The translations under genes and the position numbers were made by a program. Source: Nocardia arthritidis NBRC 100137 (lineage in GTDB: Bacteria; Actinomycetota; Actinomycetes; Mycobacteriales; Mycobacteriaceae). Taken from it: 64,000 bases of DNA. The stretch is from positions 44,212 to 108,211 of the forward strand of contig NZ_BDBB01000033.1 of NCBI RefSeq assembly GCF_001612765.1, in the 5' to 3' direction. Below the pieces are notes generated by a model, which saw nothing but the letters and a program-made list of their open reading frames with translations, was not told the origin of the DNA and did no database searches. Shown one piece after another: positions 35,641-44,811 of this stretch. Each line of letters opens with the position of its first letter. Within the stretch, counting starts at the first letter, position 1.

Positions 35641-36810
35641 CTACTCCGACCAGCGCTCTTCCAGCATTGCGGACACGTCTTCGGCGAAATCGCCGACGAT
35701 GTCGTCCCCCGTGCACCGCGCGTCTTCGGCGAGCGCGGCCCAGCGGTTGATCAGCGCCGCCGAGCGCGGCACCGAGAGGCCGTGCTCCCGGGCAGCCGCG
35801 ATACGTGTGTGGTCGGCGGGCAGGAACCAGTAGGTGGACAGCCACACCCAGATCAGCCGGGCTTCCAAGATGCGTTCGGCCAGCTGGTCGTCGTCGGCCA
35901 GCGCGGGCCACACGCCCACGACTTCCGCGCGCCACGCCTCCACCATCTGGTTGGCGCGTTCGCGCGAGAGCTCGAGGTCGCACAGGCAGCCCGGGAAGGA
36001 CACCAGCGCGTAGGCGATGTCCAGGGTGGCGTCGCGGAATCCGCCCCACTCGTAGTCGAGGAAGCGGGCGCCCTCCTCGTTCAAGATCACATTGTCCGGG
36101 CAGAGGTCCGACGGGCTGAACGCCCGGAAGCGCCCCGCGGAGTACAGCCGGTTGCCGCGCACGATCCGCTCGGCGATCTCGCCGGGCACCTCGATGCCCA
36201 GTTCGCGCTGGAGCAGGCCGGGCACCTCGGCGATCGCCGACTCGGCCTGCTGGGCGATGCCGTCCACCCGGTGCACCACGTCCACCCGGCGCAGCAGCGC
36301 GACGAAGTCCGCCTCACGCCCGACGGTGGCGGCGTGCATCCGGCCCAGCGCCTGTGCGAAGGCCATGAGGGCATTGCGGGTGGCCGGCTCGGCGCCGGAG
36401 CGCAGCACGGCGGTGAGCAGCGAGTTCTCGCCGAGGTCGCTGAGGATCAACAGCCGGTCGGGGAGGCTGTGCGCGATCAGGTACGCGCCCGGCCGGTGTT
36501 CCCGGCTCAGTGCGGTGGTGAACTGGTAGGACACCGTCTCGCGGAGGAACGCCGAGTCGATGCTGGCCACCCCGGGCGCCAGACCGCCGGTCCGGCGATC
36601 CTGGGCGGCGCCACGGACCTGCTTGATTATCAGGGTTCGCGGCAACGAGAAGGCGTTCTCCGCTACTCGCACACGTAGGACGGTCGTCCTACCACTACCG
36701 CTGAGTTCGATCGGATCGCTCAGCTTTACCGGAGCACCCATTCGCTTTGTGAGCAACTGTTGCGCTGCGGACACGACTTCGGCGGCGCGTTCGGCCAATA
36801 GTGCGGTCAT
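35641..36810 (-). CDS. APH/choline-kinase-fold phosphotransferase-like protein
   Basis: A 389-residue protein with the aminoglycoside phosphotransferase fold: a Lys-containing N-lobe strand (RTLIIKQVRG), DRLLILSDLGENSLL hinge, catalytic loop FSPSDLCPDNVIL and metal-binding LDYEWGGF. In active APHs the catalytic loop reads HGDxxxxN; here the Asp and Asn remain but the His is replaced (SPSDLCPDN). Substrate unknown; a reduced or altered kinase is possible. TACTTT at 36824-36819, 8 bases from the ATG, suggests a very short leader or none. Confidence 0.78.
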   Translation of the reverse strand: MTALLAERAAEVVSAAQQLLTKRMGAPVKLSDPIELSGSGRTTVLRVRVAENAFSLPRTLIIKQVRGAAQDRRTGGLAPGVASIDSAFLRETVSYQFTTALSREHRPGAYLIAHSLPDRLLILSDLGENSLLTAVLRSGAEPATRNALMAFAQALGRMHAATVGREADFVALLRRVDVVHRVDGIAQQAESAIAEVPGLLQRELGIEVPGEIAERIVRGNRLYSAGRFRAFSPSDLCPDNVILNEEGARFLDYEWGGFRDATLDIAYALVSFPGCLCDLELSRERANQMVEAWRAEVVGVWPALADDDQLAERILEARLIWVWLSTYWFLPADHTRIAAAREHGLSVPRSAALINRWAALAEDARCTGDDIVGDFAEDVSAMLEERWSE

Positions 36811-37000
36811 CGCCTCTCAAAGTACTCGCATGGGGTCACTTCTAGCGAGCGGTTACACAACCTTTCCGCGTCGCCCGGCGTGTCCGCGGCCAGGCCGGAG
36901 GGTGGCCGCCGGTCGCTTGACACCTGTGCACCCGTCGGGTTTTCTCATCGTGAACTGCCGTGCGCCACACCGCAAACCAGTTGAGTGGAAAGGTCTACGC

Positions 37001-37975
37001 ATGACCGAAACACCGCCCCCCGCACCCAAACAATCAGCTGGCGGCGCTTCCTCCCCGAACGACGAGGAACGCTTCGCGGCACGGCCGGGGCAGCACGAGA
37101 ACCCCGATCCGCGGGGCGGCGCCCCCGGAACCGACCACACCCGCCATGCGATGGCGGGTTCGTCAGCATACCCGCAGTTCGAAGGTCCCGGCGCGGCGCA
37201 CTACGGCAGCGAACCGGTGGAGCCACCCCCGCCCATGGGCGCCCCGCACCCCAGCTACGGCCCGCAGGGCACCGGCCCGGGGTGGGCGCCGCCGTCCGGA
37301 CCCCCGCCTGCCCAGGAGCCGGTCTACGGCTACCAGCAGGTCGCCACGGGACCGCGCACGCTGGACGTGGGCCAGGCGCTCAGCTACGGCTGGGCCCGTT
37401 TCCGGGCCAATCCGGGCCCGTGGGTCGGGGTGACCGCGGTGGGCATGGTCATCTATTTGGCGTTCGTGCTCGTCGTCCAGCTCACCGACCCGACGACGAT
37501 GCTGCCGCTGCTGCTCGTGTTCCTGGCGGTCATGGCCGGCATATGGCTGCTGCAGGCGGCGATGGTGCGCGGCGCCCTGTACGAAACCGACGGCACCCCC
37601 CCACCTTTCGGCGCCTACTTCCGATTCGTGAACGCGGGCAATGTGCTGCTCACCGCGCTGCTGGCGTTCACGCTGACCTTCCTCGGCTCGGCGATCTGCC
37701 TGATCCCCGGACTGATTGCGGGCTGGCTGTGCATGTTCTCGCTGCATTTCGTCGTCGATCGAGATCAGGGCCCGTTCGAGGCGCTGAAGTCCAGCTTCAC
37801 CCTGGTGGTCGCCAACGCCGGGCAGGTGCTGCTGCTCGCGCTGGCGGTGCTGGTGGTCACCTTTTTGGGACTACTGCTGTGTGGTTTCGGCCTCCTGATC
37901 GCGGGCCCGGTCGCCGTCATCGCCGTGACCTACGCCTACCGCGCCCTCACCGGCGGTACCGTCGCACCGCTGTGA
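37001..37975 (+). CDS. Pro/Gly-rich multi-spanning membrane protein (Rv2560-like)
   Basis: A 324-residue protein. Residues 1-120 are low-complexity, rich in Pro, Gly and Gln (PPPPMGAPHPSYGPQGTGPG), probably cytosolic and disordered. Then comes a soluble motif LDVGQALSYGWARFRANPGPWVG and about five transmembrane helices with DGTPPPFGAYFRFVNAGNVL between. The family resembles the mycobacterial proline/glycine-rich membrane proteins next to rarA. Function unknown. ATG at 37001 follows GGAAAGG at 7-base spacing. Confidence 0.8.
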   Translation: MTETPPPAPKQSAGGASSPNDEERFAARPGQHENPDPRGGAPGTDHTRHAMAGSSAYPQFEGPGAAHYGSEPVEPPPPMGAPHPSYGPQGTGPGWAPPSGPPPAQEPVYGYQQVATGPRTLDVGQALSYGWARFRANPGPWVGVTAVGMVIYLAFVLVVQLTDPTTMLPLLLVFLAVMAGIWLLQAAMVRGALYETDGTPPPFGAYFRFVNAGNVLLTALLAFTLTFLGSAICLIPGLIAGWLCMFSLHFVVDRDQGPFEALKSSFTLVVANAGQVLLLALAVLVVTFLGLLLCGFGLLIAGPVAVIAVTYAYRALTGGTVAPL

Positions 37976-38951
37976 AACCCGCCTCCTGTCCGACCGGTGA
38001 GCGCATCCCGATCAAGCGTTTGAACCGTTCCACCGGACCGGCCTCGCCGCCCGCGCGAGGCCGGAGCGCGAGCACGATGATCCCGGCCACGATGATGCCC
38101 CCCATATTCACCGCGAGCTGACCCGCGGACAGGAACGCCACCCGCCACTCCCCCAAAGTCGCCGCCACCACGGCGAATCCGGCTGCGGGCACGGTGGTCA
38201 CCGAGATGAACACACCGACCAGCGCGGCCGATTTCGCGGTGACCAGCGACAACATTCCCGCCGCGCCCGCGAGCAGCGCCACGACCAGCGAGAACGGGCC
38301 GACCTGGTAAATGAAGTCGACCTGTTCGATACTGCCCACCCCGTCGATGGTGATCCAGCCGACCTGCTCCCACACCACCGTCGCCAGCAGCGTGACCACC
38401 ATCGCCACCGGAAAACCGACCGCGAGCGCGACGGCCGAGCGGCGGGCGAGCCGGAAATCCCTGCGCACCAACGCCACCGCGAACGCTGCCAACGGACCGA
38501 ACTCCGGACCGACGACCATCGCGCCGACGATCGTCACCGGCGAATCGGTCGTGACGCCCACGGCGGCGAGCAGGCAGGCGATCGTCAGGAACGCGAGGAA
38601 CGTCGCGTTGAGGCTCGACTCCTCGTGCGTCTGCGCGATCAGTTCCTCCCACACCACCGCGTCGCTCGGATCACCGGGCGCCTCGTGCACCGCGCGTTCG
38701 CCCGCGTCCGACAAGACCGTCTCGACCGGTGTGAGCGTCAAGCCTCCGGAATGGCAGATGCCCAGCGCCGTGAGGTCCTCGAGTACGGCGTTGGCGGCCT
38801 CGCGAGCCACGTCCGCCTCGACGAGGTCGCCCTTGGGCTCCACCGCCCCACCGCGTGCCAGGGTCACGTGCGTGACCCCGGGATCCGCGGCGAGTACCGC
38901 GAGCACCTCGTCGGTACTCTCCGGCGGGCTGATCATGCGCAAGTGCAGCAA
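37947..38951 (-). CDS. DUF389 membrane protein
   Basis: A 334-residue protein of the DUF389 (YGR/TIGR00341-like) family. The N-terminal cytosolic domain of about 115 residues (MISPPESTDEVLAVL, VTLARGGAVEPKGDLVEADV) precedes six helices with the family hallmark DSPVTIVGAMVVGPEFGPLAAFAVAL. The TTG at 38951 has AGGAAA 6 bases upstream; an in-frame ATG lies five codons later. Its 3' end overlaps the convergent membrane-protein gene by 29 bases. Confidence 0.87.
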   Translation of the reverse strand: MLHLRMISPPESTDEVLAVLAADPGVTHVTLARGGAVEPKGDLVEADVAREAANAVLEDLTALGICHSGGLTLTPVETVLSDAGERAVHEAPGDPSDAVVWEELIAQTHEESSLNATFLAFLTIACLLAAVGVTTDSPVTIVGAMVVGPEFGPLAAFAVALVRRDFRLARRSAVALAVGFPVAMVVTLLATVVWEQVGWITIDGVGSIEQVDFIYQVGPFSLVVALLAGAAGMLSLVTAKSAALVGVFISVTTVPAAGFAVVAATLGEWRVAFLSAGQLAVNMGGIIVAGIIVLALRPRAGGEAGPVERFKRLIGMRSPVGQEAGFTAVRRYRR

Positions 38952-39024
38952 CGCGTTTCCTCGTGGTCGGCGTCACCTGGCACAGACGCGGCTGACCAGA
39001 AAATACCGTTCGCGGCAGCGGCCG

Positions 39025-40809
39025 CTACGAGGCGGGCGCGCCCTTCTTCTGCTCCGGCTTGACGTCCAGTCCCGCCTCTTTACGCTGCTGCGCGGTGATC
39101 GGCGCGGGCGCGTCGGTCAGCGGGTCGACACCGCCTCCGGTCTTCGGGAACGCGATGACCTCGCGGATCGAGTCCTCCCCCGCCAGGAGCGCGGTGACCC
39201 GGTCCCAGCCGAAGGCGATGCCGCCGTGCGGCGGAGCGCCGAAGGCGAAGGCGTCGAGCAGGAAGCCGAACTTCTCCTGGGCCTCCTCGTGCGTGATGCC
39301 CATCACCTCGAACACCCGTTCCTGCACGTCGCGGCGGTGGATACGAATCGACCCGCCACCGATCTCGTTGCCGTTGCAGACGATGTCGTAGGCGTAGGCC
39401 AGCGCCGAGCCCGGGTCGGTGTCGAAGGTGTCCAGCGACTCCGGCATCGGCGAGGTGAACGCGTGGTGCACCGCGGTCCAGGCGGAGTGGCCCACCGCCA
39501 CGTCACCGCTCGCGGTCGCCTCCACGGTCGGCTCGAACAGCGGCGCGTCCACGATCCACACGAACGACCAGGCGTCCTCGTCGATGAGGCCGACCTTGCG
39601 GGCGATCTCGACGCGCGCCGCACCGAGCAGCGCGCGCTGCGCCTTCGGTGCGCCTGCGGCGAAGAACACGCAGTCCCCCGGCACCGCGCCGACGTGCTTG
39701 GCCAGGCCCTCACGCTCGGCTTCGCTGAGGTTCTTGGCGACCGGGCCCCCCAGCGTGCCGTCCTCGTTCACCAAGACGTACGCCAGCCCCTTGGCGCCGC
39801 GCTGCTTGGCCCATTCCTGCCAGGCGTCGAGCTGGCGCCGCGGCTGGCTCGCGCCGCCCGGCATGACCACCGCACCGACGTAGGGCGCCTGGAACACCCG
39901 GAACGGGGTGTCCTTGAAATAGTCGGTGCACTCGGTGATCTCCACACCGAAGCGCAGATCGGGCTTGTCGCTGCCGAAACGGCGCATGGCCTCGGCGTAG
40001 GTCATGTGCGGGATGGGGGTCTGGATCTCGTAGCCCACCAGCTTCCACAGTGCGACCAGGATCTCCTCGGCCAGCAGGATCACGTCCTCCTGGCGCACGA
40101 AGCTCATCTCGATGTCGAGCTGGGTGAACTCCGGCTGCCGGTCGGCGCGGAAGTCCTCGTCCCGGTAGCAGCGCGCGATCTGGTAGTAGCGTTCGATGCC
40201 GCCGACCATGAGCAGCTGCTTGAACAACTGCGGGCTCTGCGGCAGGGCGTAGAAGCTGCCCGGCTGCAAGCGGGCGGGCACCAGGAAGTCGCGAGCACCC
40301 TCGGGCGTGGACCGGGTCAGCGTCGGAGTCTCGACCTCGACGAACTCGTGGCGGGCGAGCACCTCGCGGGCGGCCGCGTTGACCTTGGAGCGCAGCCGGA
40401 TGGCGTGCGCCGGGCCTTCCCGGCGCAGATCCAGGTAGCGGTGCTTGAGGCGCGCTTCCTCACCGGGCTGCTCGTCCAGCTGGAACGGCAGCGGGGCGCT
40501 CTCGTTCAGCACCTCGAGCTCGGTGACGTTCACCTCGATCGCCCCGGTCGGCAGTTCCGGGTTCTCGTTGCCGCTCGGACGCGGTTCCACGGTGCCGGTG
40601 ACGCGCACGCAGTACTCCGCGCGCAGCCGGTGCGCCTGTTCGGCGGGTTCGCCCTCGCGGAACACCGCCTGGGCCACGCCGGACGCGTCGCGCAGATCGA
40701 TGAAGATCACCCCACCGTGGTCACGCCGCCGGGCCACCCAACCGGTGAGAGTGACGGTCTGACCGGCATGCTCGCTTCGCAGCGAACCAGCCAAGTGGGT
40801 GCGCAGCAC
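39025..40809 (-). CDS. aspS: Aspartyl-tRNA synthetase
   Basis: A 594-residue class IIb synthetase: OB-fold anticodon domain (VTLTGWVARRRDHGGVIFIDLRD), bacterial-type insertion domain, motif 2 (CYRDEDFRADRQPEFTQLDIEMSF) and motif 3 (GIAFGWDRVTALLAG). GTG start at 40809 (protein MLRTHLAGSLR) follows AAAGGA by 5 bases. No GatCAB genes are seen nearby, so discriminating versus non-discriminating behaviour cannot be judged from context. Confidence 0.96.
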   Translation of the reverse strand: MLRTHLAGSLRSEHAGQTVTLTGWVARRRDHGGVIFIDLRDASGVAQAVFREGEPAEQAHRLRAEYCVRVTGTVEPRPSGNENPELPTGAIEVNVTELEVLNESAPLPFQLDEQPGEEARLKHRYLDLRREGPAHAIRLRSKVNAAAREVLARHEFVEVETPTLTRSTPEGARDFLVPARLQPGSFYALPQSPQLFKQLLMVGGIERYYQIARCYRDEDFRADRQPEFTQLDIEMSFVRQEDVILLAEEILVALWKLVGYEIQTPIPHMTYAEAMRRFGSDKPDLRFGVEITECTDYFKDTPFRVFQAPYVGAVVMPGGASQPRRQLDAWQEWAKQRGAKGLAYVLVNEDGTLGGPVAKNLSEAEREGLAKHVGAVPGDCVFFAAGAPKAQRALLGAARVEIARKVGLIDEDAWSFVWIVDAPLFEPTVEATASGDVAVGHSAWTAVHHAFTSPMPESLDTFDTDPGSALAYAYDIVCNGNEIGGGSIRIHRRDVQERVFEVMGITHEEAQEKFGFLLDAFAFGAPPHGGIAFGWDRVTALLAGEDSIREVIAFPKTGGGVDPLTDAPAPITAQQRKEAGLDVKPEQKKGAPAS

Positions 40810-40999
40810 GGGGTTCCTTTCGACGACTCTGGCACCGGGCGCGGGGTGACCGGGTGCGAGTCCATCGTAGTGAGACACATTCCCCGAGAGGAAACCGATA
40901 TCGACGCGCCCATGCCAAGCTGTATCCGAGGGAGAGTGAACCGGGGCCGTATGACCGAGGGCTGTGTGTGCCCCGGGGACGAGCGAGAAAGCGACGACG

Positions 41000-41923
41000 A
41001 TGACCTTCAACGAGGGCATGCAGATCGACCCGGACCGGGTTTCCTCCGGCGGTCCCGGCATGGGCGGCAAGCTCGCGCTGGGCGGTGGAGCGGGCGGACT
41101 CATCGTGCTGGTGCTGGCGCTGCTGCTGGGCGGCGACCCCGGATCCATCCTCGGGAACTTCACCGGAACGCCGGAGGAGAGCCAGACGCAGCCGGGCACG
41201 GAGGGCACGCCGAGCCACTGCAAGACCGGCGCGGACGCCAACAAATACGTCGACTGCCGGGTGGCGCTCACCGCGCAGAGCCTGGACGCCGTGTGGTCGG
41301 CCGAACTGCCGAAGCAGGCGGGCAAGCGCTACTCGCAGCCGAAGGTCGTGCTCTTCTCCGGGGCCACCTCTACCGGATGCGGCAATGCCACCAGCGACGT
41401 CGGGCCGTTCTACTGCCCGGCCGACCGGACCGCCTACTTCGACACCAGCTTCTTCCAGGAGCTGGTGGATCGCTTCGGTTCCAGCGGCGGCCCGCTCGCG
41501 CAGGAATACGTGGTGGCGCACGAGATCGGCCATCACATCCAGAACGTGCTCGGTGACCTCGGTCGCGCGCAGCGTGATCCGCGCGGGCCGGAGTCCGGCG
41601 CGGTACGCACCGAATTGCAGGCCGACTGCTACGCGGGCATCTGGGCCCACTTCGCGGACAAGCAACCTGCGCCCGGCGGCGACCAGCCCTTCCTGAAGCC
41701 GCTGTCGGACAAGGACGTCGACGACGCGCTGTCGGCGGCCGCGGCGGTCGGCGACGACCGTATCCAGCGCGCCGCGCAGGGCCGGGTGAATCCGGAAGCA
41801 TGGACGCACGGTTCGTCCGAGCAGCGACAGAAGTGGTTCCTCACCGGCTACAAGACCGGTCAGGTCCGGGCTTGCGACACGTATTCGGCGCAAGACCTGA
41901 ACAATCCGTCCGGCCTGCGATAG
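41000..41923 (+). CDS. YpfJ-type neutral zinc metallopeptidase, membrane-anchored
   Basis: A 307-residue protein of the zinc_peptidase (YpfJ/KPN_02809) family. Cytosolic N-terminus MTFNEGMQIDPDRVSSGG, one transmembrane helix (GGLIVLVLALLLGG), then an external domain with paired Cys and the zincin motif VVAHEIGHHIQNVLG and downstream ELQADCYAGIW (third ligand region). Orthologous position to Rv2575 beside aspS. Function unknown. Confidence 0.9.
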   Translation: MTFNEGMQIDPDRVSSGGPGMGGKLALGGGAGGLIVLVLALLLGGDPGSILGNFTGTPEESQTQPGTEGTPSHCKTGADANKYVDCRVALTAQSLDAVWSAELPKQAGKRYSQPKVVLFSGATSTGCGNATSDVGPFYCPADRTAYFDTSFFQELVDRFGSSGGPLAQEYVVAHEIGHHIQNVLGDLGRAQRDPRGPESGAVRTELQADCYAGIWAHFADKQPAPGGDQPFLKPLSDKDVDDALSAAAAVGDDRIQRAAQGRVNPEAWTHGSSEQRQKWFLTGYKTGQVRACDTYSAQDLNNPSGLR

Positions 41924-41945
41924 ACCGGGATCCGATCGATGCGGC

Positions 41946-41976
41946 GCGCGCCGGTTCATTCCGAAAGCCGGCGCGC
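41946..41976 (+). terminator. Hairpin after the YpfJ-type gene
   Basis: GCGCGCCGG (41946-41954) pairs perfectly with CCGGCGCGC (41968-41976) across 13 bases, 23 bases after the stop codon. It is followed by a short T-containing stretch only. Confidence 0.55.
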
Positions 41977-42042
41977 TGTCATGATCTACGGCAGTTCACC
42001 TGTGTTGCAGGTGGATACGGACAGCACCGGAAGATGGGATCG

Positions 42043-42579
42043 ATGCGAGTAACGAAAGCTGTTGTGCTGGTTGTGTTGCTGATCGTGGCGGCGGGCTCGG
42101 GCGCCGCGACGGCCGACCCGGCCCTGGATCGCCCCAGCGCGCTACCGCCGATCGCCGCGCCGCTGGCGTTGTTCACGCTGACCACCATTCCGGACGGGTG
42201 GCAGGCCCGCACGGACCTGCGTCCGCAACTGGAGATCTTCGCCGACGGCCGTGCGATCAGCAGCCCCGACGCGGTGGCCGCCGAGCGCCGGCCGGAGACC
42301 CCGCCCAAGCGGATCGATGGCCACATCCCGCCCGACGTGCTGAGTGCGGCGCTGGCGGAGACCAAAGCGCTCGCCACCGTGGACCTCGGCGTACCGGCCG
42401 CAACGGATCAGAGCAGCCGGATCATCGACTTCATGCCGCAGTCGCCGTCGGAGGACGTACATCTCGTGGTGTATTCGCCCGACACCACCGAGGGGCTCGG
42501 CGCCGAGCAGCAGGCCGCACGCAAACGCTTCGCCGACCTGTACCGGAAACTGCTCGACGCGTTCGCGCAAGACAACTGA
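42043..42579 (+). CDS. Secreted protein of unknown function
   Basis: A 178-residue protein with a clear signal peptide (MRVTKAVVLVVLLIVAAGSG, cleavage near ATA-DP). The mature region has no Cys and no motif I recognise; segments such as TTIPDGWQARTDLRPQLEIFADGRAI and HLVVYSPDTTEGL suggest a beta-rich fold. ATG at 42043 preferred over 42034 because the purine-rich GGAAG then has usable spacing. Confidence 0.65.
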   Translation: MRVTKAVVLVVLLIVAAGSGAATADPALDRPSALPPIAAPLALFTLTTIPDGWQARTDLRPQLEIFADGRAISSPDAVAAERRPETPPKRIDGHIPPDVLSAALAETKALATVDLGVPAATDQSSRIIDFMPQSPSEDVHLVVYSPDTTEGLGAEQQAARKRFADLYRKLLDAFAQDN

Positions 42580-42591
42580 CCTTCGCTCGTC

Positions 42592-42630
42592 ATCCGGCCC
42601 GAACGGCGATGATCCCCGCTCGGGCCGGAT
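42592..42630. terminator. Hairpin between convergent genes
   Basis: ATCCGGCCCGA (42592-42602) pairs perfectly with TCGGGCCGGAT (42620-42630) over a 17-base loop, between the secreted-protein stop at 42579 and the large ESX-associated gene ending at 42658. Position and symmetry suit a bidirectional terminator. Confidence 0.6.
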
Positions 42631-42657
42631 CTCGTGCGTGGCCTCCCCCGCGACGCG

Positions 42658-44274
42658 TCAGAACTGGTCTTGCTCGTAGTCCGAACTGATGATCTCGTCC
42701 GAGTGCGTGGCGCCGATGACGTCCGGCGTGGACTCGCCCAACGGGCCGGTGAGGTCGTCGTTGCCGGTGGGGCTCAGATACGGCTGCACCGAGCGCGAGT
42801 GTTCGTCGTCATTGCCGCGCTGTCCCGCCGCGCCGGCCGGGCCGCCCATGAAACCGTTCGACCCGGCAGGTGTGGTGCTCGCGGGCGAGCCGGTACCGAA
42901 TGACGTGCCCGGGACGCCGGCGACCGAGCGGATCGGGGGAACCGTGGTGCCGGGCAGGCCGGTGGCTTTCGGAACCGAGGGCGTGCTCGAACTTCCGGGC
43001 CTGCCGGGGCTGCTGCCGAGCAGTCCGCTCGGCGTGCCGTGGCTGGTACCCGGGCTGTGCGTGGTGTGCACCGACGACGGCGTGGTCGAGGGGGTCGAGG
43101 TCCCGGGCGTGGCGGAGTCGAGGCCGGCCGCCTTGGTCGCGGTATCCGAGGCGCTCGACTGCGCCTGCTCCATGATCGGCTGGCCGACGTTCTCCGCCAG
43201 CGCCTGCGCGACCTCCTGCGGCGCCGGACCGCCGCCGGGCGCGACCAGTTGCTGCACCATGCCGCTGAGTTCGGCGGTCTTGCCCGCCAGATCACCGCGG
43301 GTGGCGTTGACCACGCCGACGGCGTTGCCCAGGTGTTCGGTGGCCGAGGCGATCAACGTCGCCTGGGCCGGCGGGGTGAGGATCACCGGCGCGAGCGCGG
43401 TCGCCTGGGTGGCGAACGACGACGCGATGCCGAGCAACTGAGCGTTGCCCTGCTGCACCACCGTGGCGGCACGCTGGGTGAGCTCGGAGATGTCGATACC
43501 CCGCTGGCTGGTCTGCTGCCCCTCCACGTTCGCCTGCTGGCTCGCGGCCTGGGCATTGCGCGCGGCCTGGCTCTGCCACAGCTGCTCGACCGTGCTCATG
43601 CTGCCCTTGCCCACCTGCATGGCCATCTCGATGACCTTGGAGGACTGGCTCAGGATCGCGGTCGGATCGAACGCGCCGATGACACCGGTGCCGAAGCTGC
43701 TCAGCAGATCCAGGATCGGCTTCATCAGCAGATCGACGCCGGGGAGCGCGGGCACCGCGACACCCTGCATCAGCGCGGCGACCGGGTCGGCGGGCAACGG
43801 GGGCAACGACGCGGCGGCGGCCGCCGCCTGGTTCACCGTGCCGGCGACCGCGCTCGACGCGTCGGCCAGTGCTCCGTTCAGCACGCCGGGGGCCTGATCG
43901 AGCGCCGCTTGGACCGCGGGCGCCGCAACGTGGTCGACCGCCGTGTTCATGTCACCGAGCAGCGCCGACGCCTCGTGCGGCACGCCGAGTACGTTCTCGG
44001 CGCCCGGTGCGCCGTTCAGACCGGGCAGACCGGAGGGCGTGGCGCCGACCGACTGTTGATCCTCGGCGATCTTGCGCGACAGCACGAAAGCGGGCGGCTC
44101 GATGGGCGGCAGATCGTCGGGCAGCTGCGGCAACGGCAGGTCCAGCACCGCCTGCTCGGGCGCGTTCTGCAGGGTGTCCAGCACGGACTGCTGGCCGATC
44201 GCGACGTTCTGCTCGGCCGCGTGCGCGAGGGCGTGGTCCTCCGGCGCGATGACGCCGCTGTCGAGCGGCCTCAT
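42658..44274 (-). CDS. Large Ala/Gly/Ser/Pro-rich protein coupled to an EspC-like gene (probable ESX-associated)
   Basis: A 538-residue protein. Residues 1-345 are predicted mostly helical with Ala/Gln-rich heptads (QLWQSQAARNAQAASQQANVE), like EspA/EspB or PPE-type T7SS proteins. Residues 370-538 are low-complexity Ser/Thr/Pro/Gly, then an acidic C-terminus (IISSDYEQDQF). There is no signal peptide or WxG motif. It overlaps the EspC-like gene by ATGA, which is the strongest hint that both are one secretion pair. No enzymatic motif is seen; function unknown. Confidence 0.6.
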   Translation of the reverse strand: MRPLDSGVIAPEDHALAHAAEQNVAIGQQSVLDTLQNAPEQAVLDLPLPQLPDDLPPIEPPAFVLSRKIAEDQQSVGATPSGLPGLNGAPGAENVLGVPHEASALLGDMNTAVDHVAAPAVQAALDQAPGVLNGALADASSAVAGTVNQAAAAAASLPPLPADPVAALMQGVAVPALPGVDLLMKPILDLLSSFGTGVIGAFDPTAILSQSSKVIEMAMQVGKGSMSTVEQLWQSQAARNAQAASQQANVEGQQTSQRGIDISELTQRAATVVQQGNAQLLGIASSFATQATALAPVILTPPAQATLIASATEHLGNAVGVVNATRGDLAGKTAELSGMVQQLVAPGGGPAPQEVAQALAENVGQPIMEQAQSSASDTATKAAGLDSATPGTSTPSTTPSSVHTTHSPGTSHGTPSGLLGSSPGRPGSSSTPSVPKATGLPGTTVPPIRSVAGVPGTSFGTGSPASTTPAGSNGFMGGPAGAAGQRGNDDEHSRSVQPYLSPTGNDDLTGPLGESTPDVIGATHSDEIISSDYEQDQF

Positions 44275-44600
44275 ACCGCGCCTCCGATCTGGCCCGCGAT
44301 CGATCCGAGCGCGCCCGCGTTGGACCAGTCGACCGCGTCGTAGGCCGCGGCGGCGCTGAACGCCGAGTCCGAGAGTTTGGCGTACTTGGCCGACAGATCG
44401 TTGATGTCCTTGGCCTGCAACACCTGTGCCGCCGCGAACATCGCCAGGTAGTCGGCCCCGATCAAGCCGAACACCGGAACGAGCGCGGAAACGTTCTTCA
44501 CCGCGTCGAAATTGCCCGCCCCCGCGAGATCACCGGCGATACCGGCGTTCGTGGCGGCGAACGCCCGGACCGCTTCGGTCTCTACCGAGAGATCACTCAT
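44271..44600 (-). CDS. EspC-like type VII secretion target protein
   Basis: A 109-residue helical-hairpin protein of the WXG100-related EspC family (T7SS_ESX_EspC). The N-terminus MSDLSVETEAVRAFAATNAGIAGDLAGAG is characteristic. A YxxxD secretion signal, YDAVD, occurs at residues 87-91 near the end of the second helix. ATG at 44600 follows a G-run. Its partner gene overlaps it. No ESX core (EccC, EccD) is in the window, so it must use one elsewhere. Confidence 0.75.
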   Translation of the reverse strand: MSDLSVETEAVRAFAATNAGIAGDLAGAGNFDAVKNVSALVPVFGLIGADYLAMFAAAQVLQAKDINDLSAKYAKLSDSAFSAAAAYDAVDWSNAGALGSIAGQIGGAV

Positions 44601-44784
44601 CGAGTTGCCCCCCAAATCGTCGTACAGATCTGCGTCATGAAGTTGTCGTGATCCGCCGGCTCCCTGCCGAATCGGCAAGGGCCGCTACGGTTGCGCTCAA
44701 TATAGCCGACCCGACCGGCAAGTTTCGAGCCCGAACGCGCCGCACGGCAGGGCGAAAGGGGCAGAATTGGAACGTGTTGCAAAT

Positions 44785-44798
44785 TAGAACAAGTTCTA
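44785..44798. promoter_or_regulatory. KstR-type operator upstream of the SDR gene
   Basis: TAGAACAAGTTCTA is a near-perfect palindrome matching the KstR consensus TNNAACNNGTTNNA of the cholesterol catabolism repressor in Mycobacterium and Rhodococcus. It ends 13 bases before the ATG at 44812 and overlaps a likely -10 element, TATATT (44797-44802), so binding would block transcription. Confidence 0.72.
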
Positions 44799-44811
44799 TA
44801 TTCTCTGTCCC

